DNA from: CALINF01 sp039990395
GTDB taxonomy: Bacteria > Pseudomonadota > Gammaproteobacteria > Pseudomonadales > Halieaceae
DNA length: 64,000 nucleotides
Assembly (NCBI GenBank): GCA_039990395.1
Contig: JBDXFZ010000111.1
Location: 1-64,000, forward strand
Direction of reading: 5' to 3'
This document shows, one piece after another, positions 8,313-16,029 of this stretch. A model generated the notes under the pieces. That model made no database searches and was not told where the DNA came from. It was given only the letters and a program-made list of their open reading frames with translations. A program made the position numbers and the translations under genes. The first letter of the stretch is position 1. Every line of letters begins with the position of its first letter.

Positions 8313-8768
8313 GTGGCACTATCAGAGTCATTATTACGAGCGATGCTATTGGTTACACTCCTCATGACTGCATCTGTGGTTTCGATTGCGCAAAGCATAC
8401 ATTACCGATGGCTAGATGACCGTGGAAACCCCGTACACAGCGACCGACCGCCACCTAAAGGAACTGACTATCAGGTCGTTGAGACCGGATCATCAATCGT
8501 ACGACAAGTAACAGGTAATACTGGGGCCGTACCCGCCGAAACCGCGCCACGAGTGGGCAACAACTTTGAACCTATCAATACAGCTCCAGAGCAAAAGAGA
8601 CCCAACCCAGAATATTGCAAAAGGGCGCGTGAAAACCTTGCCGCCATGAACTCAGGTGCTCAGATAAATATCAAAGATGATCAGGGTGAAACTCGCGTAC
8701 TGACCCCCGACCAGGTCGAGACAGAGCGCGACAAGGCGAAGGATCTCATAAGCGCGTATTGCCGCTAA
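8313..8768 (+). CDS. DUF4124-domain secreted protein (first of a pair)
   Basis: The 151-residue product has a hydrophobic signal segment (about residues 8-27) and then the DUF4124 core YRWLDDRGNPVHSDRPPP, a short periplasmic domain of unknown function. A linker and a Cys-containing C-terminus (EYCKRARENL...ISAYCR) follow. The two cysteines may form a disulfide. The start is GTG with AAGGAAG seven bases upstream. It overlaps or abuts the second DUF4124 gene, so the two are probably co-transcribed. DUF4124 proteins often lie near pilus and PilY1 loci, as here; the role is unknown. Confidence 0.8.
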   Translation: MALSESLLRAMLLVTLLMTASVVSIAQSIHYRWLDDRGNPVHSDRPPPKGTDYQVVETGSSIVRQVTGNTGAVPAETAPRVGNNFEPINTAPEQKRPNPEYCKRARENLAAMNSGAQINIKDDQGETRVLTPDQVETERDKAKDLISAYCR

Positions 8769-9247
8769 CGGCTGTGGAGAACAAAATTTTGCAAACTCTA
8801 ACTACGCTTCAAGCCGTCGCACTCATCGTCGCTATGCTCAGCTCATCATCAACTCTGGCGGCTGACAAGTTCTACAAGTGGAAAGACAGTTCCGGTATAA
8901 TCCAAATCAGTGATCGCCCGCCACCAAGCGGCACCCCTTTCGAAGAAGGCGCAATAAACTCGAGTGGCAACTTCATAGGTTCGAATCAGACACGCTCAAA
9001 TAGCACTCGTCAATCCTCCGACGACAACACACCGGTGAATGCCATCGGAGAAAACCCAGGAAAATCCCCACAATTCATAAAAGACCCCGCACTTTGTGCT
9101 AGCGCCCGACAGAACCTTGAATCACTAGACAACTTTCAGAGGATTCGTGTTCAAAATGCAGATGGCTCCTTTCGAATTTTAAGCCCGGAAGAAAAAGAGG
9201 GGGAACGCGCGAAAGCGCAAAAGATTATTCAATTAAACTGCGATTGA
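8759..9247 (+). CDS. DUF4124-domain secreted protein (second of a pair)
   Basis: This is a paralog of the preceding gene with the same plan: a signal segment (about residues 15-35), a DUF4124 core FYKWKDSSGIIQISDRPPPSG, a Ser/Asn-rich linker, and a C-terminal region with two cysteines (ALCASARQNLESLDNF...IIQLNCD). The C-terminal pattern, Cys-x-x-A-R-x-N-L and a final Cys, is shared with its neighbour, so tandem duplication is likely. The start is uncertain: TTG at 8759 overlaps the first gene, while GTG at 8774 begins five bases after its stop. Neither has a clear SD. Function is unknown. Confidence 0.72.
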   Translation: MPLTAVENKILQTLTTLQAVALIVAMLSSSSTLAADKFYKWKDSSGIIQISDRPPPSGTPFEEGAINSSGNFIGSNQTRSNSTRQSSDDNTPVNAIGENPGKSPQFIKDPALCASARQNLESLDNFQRIRVQNADGSFRILSPEEKEGERAKAQKIIQLNCD

Positions 9248-9297
9248 AGGGCGCAATAAAGGCATAGAGCGCATGCGGGACTTTTATTCTCTTCACG

Positions 9298-9846
9298 CTA
9301 CGGGCAAGAGCTTGCTTCATCTCGTGACACGCTGGTTTTACCAATGCGACTCACACTGACCTCTCTCTTCTGGTTGCCAAGAGGAGAGGCACGACACGCA
9401 GTGAATACTGTCTCCGATGCTGTAGGCGTCACAATAAAACCGGTGGAGTCGAAAGTTAACATATGCACCGCTCCGGAAGCCTGGATCACGTAGCCAGCCC
9501 CCAATTCTTCTTGTACTTTTAGTGGGACGTTGTTCGGGTCTAGCACGACCCAACCCTGCGCCCATCCACCTGACGACTCACAGTCTACCCCGTTATTTGA
9601 AGCACACATGCGAACACGGGCATTCCGTTTTATCGCCTCTCCTCTAGCTAGATAGATGCTGGATACCAACTCATTTGAATAATTGCTCAATCGCGTAGAA
9701 AGCGTGGTATTTCTAAAGGCTGGAAGCGCAATAGACATAATAATCGCAATAATTATCATCACTACCATCAATTCCGGCAGCGTAAAACCAAAAGAGTTCG
9801 ATATACCTCTTGAAGCTGCAGAAACAGATTGGACGTTGCGCCTCAT
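9298..9846 (-). CDS. fimT: FimT/GspH-type minor pilin, last gene of the minor-pilin operon
   Basis: This is a type IV prepilin-like protein of 182 residues. The leader ends at G with the mature N-terminus FTLPELMVVMIIIAIIMSIALP. The conserved Glu5 and hydrophobic helix are the marks of PilD-processed pilins. The GspH/FimT motif (YLARGEAIKRNARVRMC) follows. Two cysteines at each end of the globular domain suggest disulfides. The chosen ATG overlaps the pilY1 stop as ATGA and has AAGG upstream; the frame extends further upstream inside pilY1 but is not needed. Its place at the 3' end, rather than the start, of the minor-pilin operon differs from Pseudomonas. Confidence 0.86.
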   Translation of the reverse strand: MRRNVQSVSAASRGISNSFGFTLPELMVVMIIIAIIMSIALPAFRNTTLSTRLSNYSNELVSSIYLARGEAIKRNARVRMCASNNGVDCESSGGWAQGWVVLDPNNVPLKVQEELGAGYVIQASGAVHMLTFDSTGFIVTPTASETVFTACRASPLGNQKREVSVSRIGKTSVSRDEASSCP

Positions 9847-12800
9847 ATTTCTACCTTGTAGTACACTCGACTTTTCGGCTGAGACCAATTCACACTACTG
9901 GTCACCTCGCTGCCCCCAATGGCTGAGTTTTCACCACCGCAGCCAATACAAAACGGCACTGTGGTGCCATCATCGAGAATAACCTTCCCCGCTACGGGGG
10001 TAGGCACCAGGCCTCCTGAGTTGATATTGTTAGCTTTGCCTACACCATCGTCGAACCCAATGTTATATGTAGTGGCGGTACCCAGATCTGAATCACACGC
10101 AGCAAGAGAGGGGTCGACGGGGATATGCGTGCTGAAATTGACATCGTCCGACACTGTTAGCGCACCAGAAACAACCTGCTCACCCGCCAGCAACCTAAAC
10201 TTCCACCCTTTATCACTAATAATTGCATTATCGGTTTCGGTGCCAACCTGTGCTCCGTCCACGAGTGCGCCCTTGAGTTCAAGAGTAGTAAATGAATCCA
10301 TACATAACGTATCAGAGCCGCATTTCGATCCAGAAGGGTCATTATCTAACCAGTCTGCATCATCAGCTATATCAGTCATTCCAAAAAAGTAGTTCTGTAC
10401 AGCTCCCGCTGCCTCATAGGCTTCCAATGGCTTTTCTCGCTCTCCACTACCCACTAAAACCGCGAATTTGTTATCCTGAATCCGCGCTACATCGGGGCCA
10501 AACATAAACTTTCGGTTCGCGTCACAAGACGACGGAGATGCCTTCGAGCTGCATCCAAGGGATGCTATCTTCGATATTGTCCATCCAGTACCACTCACTG
10601 TGGGATCCCCTGGTAGTCGTGTACCAATTGCAGTATTAGCATCTGCCCCAGAAATTCGATAAACGTTACCGCCCATGTCAGCCGCATATGCCCACGAGAT
10701 ATTATTGTCGTTATCGCTTACAGGCACTATTGTGATTGCACCTGGCACTGCTCTGTCGGTCTCGAGTGTTTGAACCAGCTCACCCGTTTCTGCGTCGATA
10801 ATATATACGCCATTCCCTAGCCCGGAGCCCGGCGTACTTGAACATGTATGGTTAATCGGTGAGTTCGGATCCCCATTATCGTCATCATCACAGGTATCGT
10901 AGCCACCACCCATAATTACATAGGGCTTCGTTCGTCCGGCATCCGCCGAAAAAGCCAGGTTCATGGGTGACCATGTCTGACCCAGATTCTCCCAGCCAGT
11001 GGCGCAACCTGCATCGTCACAACCCAAGCGCCACCTAACTTGTGGCGCTGCCAGGTTGGACACATCAAGGCTGTAAATCGTTCTGCCTCCGCGTCTCATG
11101 CCTACAAACAACCATTTCGTGCTCCCATCCTGATATGCCGTAATTGGGCCATCCGGCCCATAGGGTTTTGGCTGCCCGACGCTTCCCACACTGAGGCCTG
11201 AAGCCGGAAACCTCACCACGTCATTTGGATCATTGGGATCATTGGATTTTAATCGAGCGGCCTGATCATAGAACTCAGGCGGCATAAATGCCCAGAACTC
11301 AGAACCTTCGTCCACGCCCTCGTAAGGGTCTTCCCTGTTACCATTTACCGCTCGTAGCACACCGTCATTGCCACCATAAAAAACCACTACACCCGGTGTA
11401 GTTGGGTCTGAGGAATAATTGATTGCTATAGGTTGCGAATGGATAACATCACCATGAACCGACGGCCTTACATCAGTCACATTTCCATCTGCGTCTTCAT
11501 CTTCGTTCTCGGTGTCAACACCCACCAACCAACTGATAAGTTCAGATAACTCAGATGTACTTCCAACGCCCATTGAGTTGGGGTCGTTGACGGCCGTTAA
11601 GGCAAAAGTGTCAGTTGCTATGCAGGGCGTTAGGCCAGCCGAAGTAGGACCACATAGCTCGTCGCTAGCAGTGAGTACAGCTCTTCCGGACGCGTTAAAA
11701 TTGCTAAAGCTCGAACCACCACGAAGAACGTAAGCCTGCCCCCCTTTCTCCACAACTGGACCATCAGGCGCATTGGATTCCTTATAATTCGCCGCAGTCT
11801 GGCAGGCACCGCGCGCCTCACTAGTACTCAGAAAACTCCAATAGGTATCGGTGTCCGGCCCCCAAAAACTTCTTGAGCATTCATTCAAAAAGCCGGATCC
11901 ATTAGGGCCAGAATCCACGGCCGAGGCCCCTGTCGAGTCGACCAGCCTGAGCGTTTGAGTGCCGTCTGCGTTCCCAATAAAATCAAGCTTGTATTGCTTT
12001 AGGTTTCCATCCCACCTTGGGCGCACCTGCGGATCAGGTCGAAACTGACCAATGAACACCTGATTGAGAAATGTACTTTGCGTATTCGCACTGGCTGGCA
12101 GCGCTACCGATGCAAAAACCGAATCCTCGGCGAGTATTTGGGTTAGCGCTCCCTTAATCGACTTTACTATCTCGTCTACTGTTGCGTTAGTAGCAAAATA
12201 GCGTAATTCGCTATTAGCCATACTCTGCAGCGTAGCTGTCCATTCTTTACCCGAATTTGTTCGTTCGTCTCTATTAATATCAATAGTAAAGGTCGAGAGC
12301 TGTAAGTTATCTTCCATGTATCTCGCCCACTCATCTGAGGGGTTATCCGAACGAGCGTCCCATGGAAAGTCCCCGGTAAGAGGAATTGGGCCGTAGTCCC
12401 CGTTTGTATCTATGGTATCCAGGTACGTCCTCGAATCTCGTTTGCTAGGCGTGTTCTCATTTACTGCGCCATTGCTTATCCAAATTATATAGTTCTTACA
12501 TGTATCGTCTGGCTTGTTATATGGGAAACCACTGAATCCGGAAAACACATCTCTTCCGTCAGTGAGATTGAATACTTCCTGTAAATCTGTGTCGCCCCCA
12601 TCGTCCGCCTCACCCTTGAAGTAATTGTTGGCGTCAAAGTCTGCTTTTTCTTTTCTATTACCCCCAATCGGGTTTTTACCATCAAAATAGGTGTACGCCT
12701 CCGCCATAACCAGTGATGCAGCATCGCCATTTGCTTGGTCTCTATTGATTTCAAGTTCGCCGATCATGTTTTCATACAAAATCTTGTTCGCAGGAGTCAT

Positions 12801-13142
12801 TAGGCGAATAGCCCCTCTCACATACCCTCCATCAATATTGCTATTTGGGTTGCCGGTTTCGGTAAACATCATCAACCCAACGTTGACTACATTTTCAGGC
12901 AGCTCGCGTATCACCTGTTGCAATGCCGCCTTTTGGATATAGAAGATGGCGTCCTCTCCATCGATTTCCTCATCGCCGGCTTGAGACCAGTTTGAGGTAT
13001 TGTCGATGATGAACAACACATTCGGAGGTACCGAACCACCACCTGGCAACCCTAAAAATAGATCGATATCCTCTGCTCTAGATTGCGCGCTGAGACTCAG
13101 CAGAAAAATCAGGCTAAGGGTAACAGTTGCAAAAAATCTCAT
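9843..13142 (-). CDS. pilY1: PilY1-like type IV pilus tip adhesin/assembly protein
   Basis: PilY1 sits at the pilus tip with the minor pilins and takes part in pilus extension, adhesion and surface sensing. The ATG at 13142 (SD GGAGAG) gives 1099 residues with a cleavable signal (to about residue 23). The N-terminal third resembles a von Willebrand A domain (NVLFIIDNTSNWS), but the MIDAS D-x-S-x-S is altered to D-N-T-S-N. The C-terminal part is the PilY1 beta-propeller, with FYGGNDGVLRAVNG and YAADMGGNVYRI repeats and Asp/Asn-rich possible calcium loops. It lies 41 bp after pilX and overlaps fimT by four bases. Confidence 0.9.
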   Translation of the reverse strand: MRFFATVTLSLIFLLSLSAQSRAEDIDLFLGLPGGGSVPPNVLFIIDNTSNWSQAGDEEIDGEDAIFYIQKAALQQVIRELPENVVNVGLMMFTETGNPNSNIDGGYVRGAIRLMTPANKILYENMIGELEINRDQANGDAASLVMAEAYTYFDGKNPIGGNRKEKADFDANNYFKGEADDGGDTDLQEVFNLTDGRDVFSGFSGFPYNKPDDTCKNYIIWISNGAVNENTPSKRDSRTYLDTIDTNGDYGPIPLTGDFPWDARSDNPSDEWARYMEDNLQLSTFTIDINRDERTNSGKEWTATLQSMANSELRYFATNATVDEIVKSIKGALTQILAEDSVFASVALPASANTQSTFLNQVFIGQFRPDPQVRPRWDGNLKQYKLDFIGNADGTQTLRLVDSTGASAVDSGPNGSGFLNECSRSFWGPDTDTYWSFLSTSEARGACQTAANYKESNAPDGPVVEKGGQAYVLRGGSSFSNFNASGRAVLTASDELCGPTSAGLTPCIATDTFALTAVNDPNSMGVGSTSELSELISWLVGVDTENEDEDADGNVTDVRPSVHGDVIHSQPIAINYSSDPTTPGVVVFYGGNDGVLRAVNGNREDPYEGVDEGSEFWAFMPPEFYDQAARLKSNDPNDPNDVVRFPASGLSVGSVGQPKPYGPDGPITAYQDGSTKWLFVGMRRGGRTIYSLDVSNLAAPQVRWRLGCDDAGCATGWENLGQTWSPMNLAFSADAGRTKPYVIMGGGYDTCDDDDNGDPNSPINHTCSSTPGSGLGNGVYIIDAETGELVQTLETDRAVPGAITIVPVSDNDNNISWAYAADMGGNVYRISGADANTAIGTRLPGDPTVSGTGWTISKIASLGCSSKASPSSCDANRKFMFGPDVARIQDNKFAVLVGSGEREKPLEAYEAAGAVQNYFFGMTDIADDADWLDNDPSGSKCGSDTLCMDSFTTLELKGALVDGAQVGTETDNAIISDKGWKFRLLAGEQVVSGALTVSDDVNFSTHIPVDPSLAACDSDLGTATTYNIGFDDGVGKANNINSGGLVPTPVAGKVILDDGTTVPFCIGCGGENSAIGGSEVTSSVNWSQPKSRVYYKVEI

Positions 13143-13183
13143 AATGGTCTCTCCGTCGTCTGATACACACGAGTGCATCAAAC

Positions 13184-13678
13184 CTAAGTGCATACCGCAT
13201 TCATCTCTACAGTCGTCAACAGTACCTTGATACCCTGAACAACGCTTACGCGAACGCCAGTGGCCGGTTGAGTGGCTATCGCATTAATTTCCCAAATTGT
13301 GTTCCAGGCATCTCCCGCTGAAAACCCGGGAAGTGTGACACTGCTGGTTGATTCGATATTGACCTGCTCCGTCCTAACGCACACGGGCGCAGGAACCTCA
13401 ACATTGTAAATGTTACCGCCCAGATTCATATCAATAGTGTACGTTCGCGCTGCCGCAAAGGCCGCTGTCGACGTATTGAGCACGATCACCTGCTCAATGG
13501 CTGTATCAGCTGCAGCTATTGCTTCATCTCTTGACTGAACATTCCCTACAGCGCGCAAATTTGTAGTGCTCAGTGAGAATGCTGTAGTGATCAGTAGTGT
13601 AATTAAAAGCAACATGACCATTGCCACAAATATTGTTATGACTCCGGACTCTCGAGATACGGGTGAGATTGAAATCAC
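13184..13678 (-). CDS. pilX: PilX-like minor pilin
   Basis: The 164-residue protein begins with a short basic leader and a hydrophobic helix (GVITIFVAMVMLLLITLLI). The helix lacks the usual Glu5, as often in PilX/PilX_N proteins, and is followed by the conserved AADTAIEQ stretch. PilX is part of the minor-pilin priming complex with PilV, PilW and PilE and links it to PilY1. Its start overlaps the pilW stop by four bases and its stop lies 41 bp before the pilY1 start. Confidence 0.82.
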   Translation of the reverse strand: MISISPVSRESGVITIFVAMVMLLLITLLITTAFSLSTTNLRAVGNVQSRDEAIAAADTAIEQVIVLNTSTAAFAAARTYTIDMNLGGNIYNVEVPAPVCVRTEQVNIESTSSVTLPGFSAGDAWNTIWEINAIATQPATGVRVSVVQGIKVLLTTVEMNAVCT

Positions 13679-14862
13679 GGAGTCTCCCTCCTCGCTACAG
13701 TATTTCTGACACTGACGGTAGAGCTGAATACGTGTCGCTTAAAGTTGTCATTGAAAGCAGCTATCGGTAAACCACCCAGATTGTAGGTTTTGTTATCTGT
13801 ATAACCTGGACTGGACTCATCTGCTCTCGCCAAAAGATAAACTTTAACCACAACTACGTTAGTAAATTGGTCTAACGTACAGGGATCACAATGCAAAAAG
13901 CCACCATCGTTAAGTGACGAATCTGTGGTGTCAGGTATTCCATCGCCTCGGTTTGTTGCTAGGGTCCAGTTAGTGGGGTCGGCCCAGTCAACCGATTGTG
14001 AATAGTCAATGGGCGAGCCATTTTCGCTCAAGCTATCAATCCCCAACTCAATTCTAAAACGCTCTATCCCAGGCACTAATGCTTGAGCCGGCCTCTGACT
14101 CAGCACACCTGCTGAGAGGTCGAACTCTGACCTCATCAGCGTTGGTATTCCGTCGCCCGCAGTGACTGACCAATCACGGATATAGTAGATGTTCTGAATA
14201 AAGCGACGACGCCCTGTTACGGTCGAACAATCGCGTTCTGTCTCAACGAATGAATTCGGATCGTTAGAAAACGTGAACAGTTGTCCTACAGCTCTATCTG
14301 CTGCACAGTTCGAGCCCTGAAAATAGAGCTGCCCGTCCACTACAGCGTCGCAGTTTGCATCCACCCCCGCTTCGCAGGTTTCAGCGTGCCTGACAACCAG
14401 TACATCTGTACCCGCCAGCTTGTCGGAGAGTAAAGAGGCTCCACCAGGAGGCCCACAGGTGCCAGGCGGGTCTTCGTAGGCCTGGATTCCTATTCCTAAC
14501 AGCGAGTCGACATGACCAGCCGTGGCCGTCCATGAAGCAAAAGCCAAGCACGGGTCAGGAATAATCGAGGGCACGTCAGTGGGAGCTGCGCTCCACATGA
14601 GGTCATCAAACTCCGGTACGTGCGTGCCCCAATATCCAGCGTGCATAATGTCATTTCGCAGAAACTGCATGGCAAAGCGCGCATTTTCAATCTGGCTGTT
14701 AGTCTTCGCCATCTCTCGGTTAGTGCGGGTAATATCTGCGAACAGCTCCGCCAATGCAGTGACAATGAGAACCCCAAGAGCTGTAGCAATTAGCAACTCT
14801 ATGAGGCTAAGACCAGACTGAGAGCGGCGACGAGAGAACTGATTGTGCATTTCCTTCACCAT
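13675..14862 (-). CDS. pilW: PilW-like minor pilin
   Basis: This is a large 395-residue prepilin-like protein with class III leader and helix SGLSLIELLIATALGVLIVTALAELF; cleavage is after Gly and Glu5 is present. The long Cys-containing globular domain fits PilW, the largest of the minor pilins that prime pilus assembly. It begins three bases after the pilV stop and its stop overlaps the pilX start. An alternative Met four residues in is possible, because the SD is poorly placed for either. Confidence 0.85.
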   Translation of the reverse strand: MVKEMHNQFSRRRSQSGLSLIELLIATALGVLIVTALAELFADITRTNREMAKTNSQIENARFAMQFLRNDIMHAGYWGTHVPEFDDLMWSAAPTDVPSIIPDPCLAFASWTATAGHVDSLLGIGIQAYEDPPGTCGPPGGASLLSDKLAGTDVLVVRHAETCEAGVDANCDAVVDGQLYFQGSNCAADRAVGQLFTFSNDPNSFVETERDCSTVTGRRRFIQNIYYIRDWSVTAGDGIPTLMRSEFDLSAGVLSQRPAQALVPGIERFRIELGIDSLSENGSPIDYSQSVDWADPTNWTLATNRGDGIPDTTDSSLNDGGFLHCDPCTLDQFTNVVVVKVYLLARADESSPGYTDNKTYNLGGLPIAAFNDNFKRHVFSSTVSVRNTVARRETP

Positions 14863-14865
14863 ACC

Positions 14866-15468
14866 TCAGAGGTCAGTCAGGTCCGCTATGCGAACCAACC
14901 TTGACACATAACGTCTACAAAAATCAGGCGCTGCTGCGCAAGCAGAACCGACAGGAATATCGTATTCATTCTCTCCGCAATCAACCTCGGCGGGCGGTGC
15001 CGCGATGGGAGTGAGGCCCTGCCAAACTACGATAACCATGTATTCTTCAACGCCAGAAGCACTCAGCGACTTCACGCAGCCTCTGCCACCCACCAGAGCA
15101 CCCACTTCCGTCCCACCGCTTTGTTCCGCCGCGCCCTTGATCGCTGCACACCACTCTGCCTCATCGCGAATCTCAAGAGCTGCAGTCACCGCGGGTGTGG
15201 CACAGTTTGCAACCCCAGCGCCCTGCTCTGCCACGGTGACGTAAAGAGAGGCATTGCGGCGATTAGTGCCAATCCTGTTAGCCATATCATCAACCAACAT
15301 CAATGCCTGCGTTCTCTGGTACGACTCCATCTCCGAGATTTGCAGTCTGGTCTGCATTTCCATAAGACCCCACAGCCCAATAACGAGAATTGCTATAGTG
15401 ACCAAAATTTCGATCATAAGGGCACCTTGCTGGTCTCTAGCGCTTCTCATGCTAATCAACGCTTCCAC
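14866..15468 (-). CDS. pilV: PilV-like minor pilin
   Basis: The 200-residue prepilin-like protein has the leader DQQG and helix ALMIEILVTIAILVIGLWGLMEMQ. This matches PilV, including the LMLVDDMANRI motif after the helix. It is expected in the pilus-priming complex. Two starts are possible: GTG at 15468, overlapping the pilE stop, or ATG at 15450, six bases beyond it. The first is listed, but the second also gives a complete leader. Several cysteine pairs suggest a disulfide-stabilised head. Confidence 0.82.
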   Translation of the reverse strand: MEALISMRSARDQQGALMIEILVTIAILVIGLWGLMEMQTRLQISEMESYQRTQALMLVDDMANRIGTNRRNASLYVTVAEQGAGVANCATPAVTAALEIRDEAEWCAAIKGAAEQSGGTEVGALVGGRGCVKSLSASGVEEYMVIVVWQGLTPIAAPPAEVDCGENEYDIPVGSACAAAPDFCRRYVSRLVRIADLTDL

Positions 15469-15863
15469 AGGTCTTCGGGGCCCCCGACACCCTGTTCATT
15501 TAGTGTCATATTCGGGTCGTTAGCTTGCCTGCCATAAGGCTCGAACGTAATGATATAAGTAGGAACTGCACCGCTTCCCACCGTTATGTCGTAGGTGTAA
15601 TCATCAAGAACATCCGGATCGAGCACGAAACCCGAGCTTTCCAGTGTCGTTTTGTCCATGTAAGACCGGTTGGACAAAACATACTGCTGCTGTCGGTTGG
15701 CGATATCGAGCATTTGGGCCTGTGCAGCACTTCTATTCGCGCGAATAATTTGATCCTGAAAAGAAGGGAGTGCCACGGTGAGCAGCACTGCAACAATAGC
15801 TACCACAATCATGATCTCTATCAGAGTAAAACCTCGACCGAATCGCTTCCCTTGTTTTGCCAT
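15456..15863 (-). CDS. pilE: PilE-like type IV minor pilin, first gene of the operon
   Basis: A typical prepilin of 135 residues: a leader of about nine residues, then G-FTLIEIMIVVAIVAVLLTVALPSFQDQI with Glu5 and the N-methyl-Phe site. The PilE family region AQAQMLDIANRQQQYVLSNRSYM follows. The ATG at 15863 has a strong SD (AGGAAGGA, four-base spacer); longer readings to 15974 lack support. It is the first gene of pilE-V-W-X-Y1-fimT, while in P. aeruginosa pilE is the last. No clear sigma-54 promoter was seen upstream. Confidence 0.87.
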   Translation of the reverse strand: MAKQGKRFGRGFTLIEIMIVVAIVAVLLTVALPSFQDQIIRANRSAAQAQMLDIANRQQQYVLSNRSYMDKTTLESSGFVLDPDVLDDYTYDITVGSGAVPTYIITFEPYGRQANDPNMTLNEQGVGGPEDLWKR

Positions 15864-16006
15864 TGCATCCTTCCTGATCAAAACACTTCTCCCAATCTGC
15901 ATCTTGCAGGGTAAGTCGCGCACTGCACAGCGGGAGTGGATAAGCGGTAGATTGGGATGACAAACGGTATCCATGCGATCAAATCACGACTGAATACCGG
16001 GTGTTT

Positions 16007-16024
16007 AGGGGCCTACAGGCCCCT
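16007..16024 (-). terminator. Stem-loop just after the clpB stop
   Basis: A 7-bp stem (16007-16013 with 16018-16024, loop of four) lies six bases after the clpB stop. It is GC-rich and at the right place, but no U-run follows on the minus strand. It may be a weak terminator or a 3'-protecting hairpin. Confidence 0.4.
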
Positions 16025-16029
16025 TTAGA

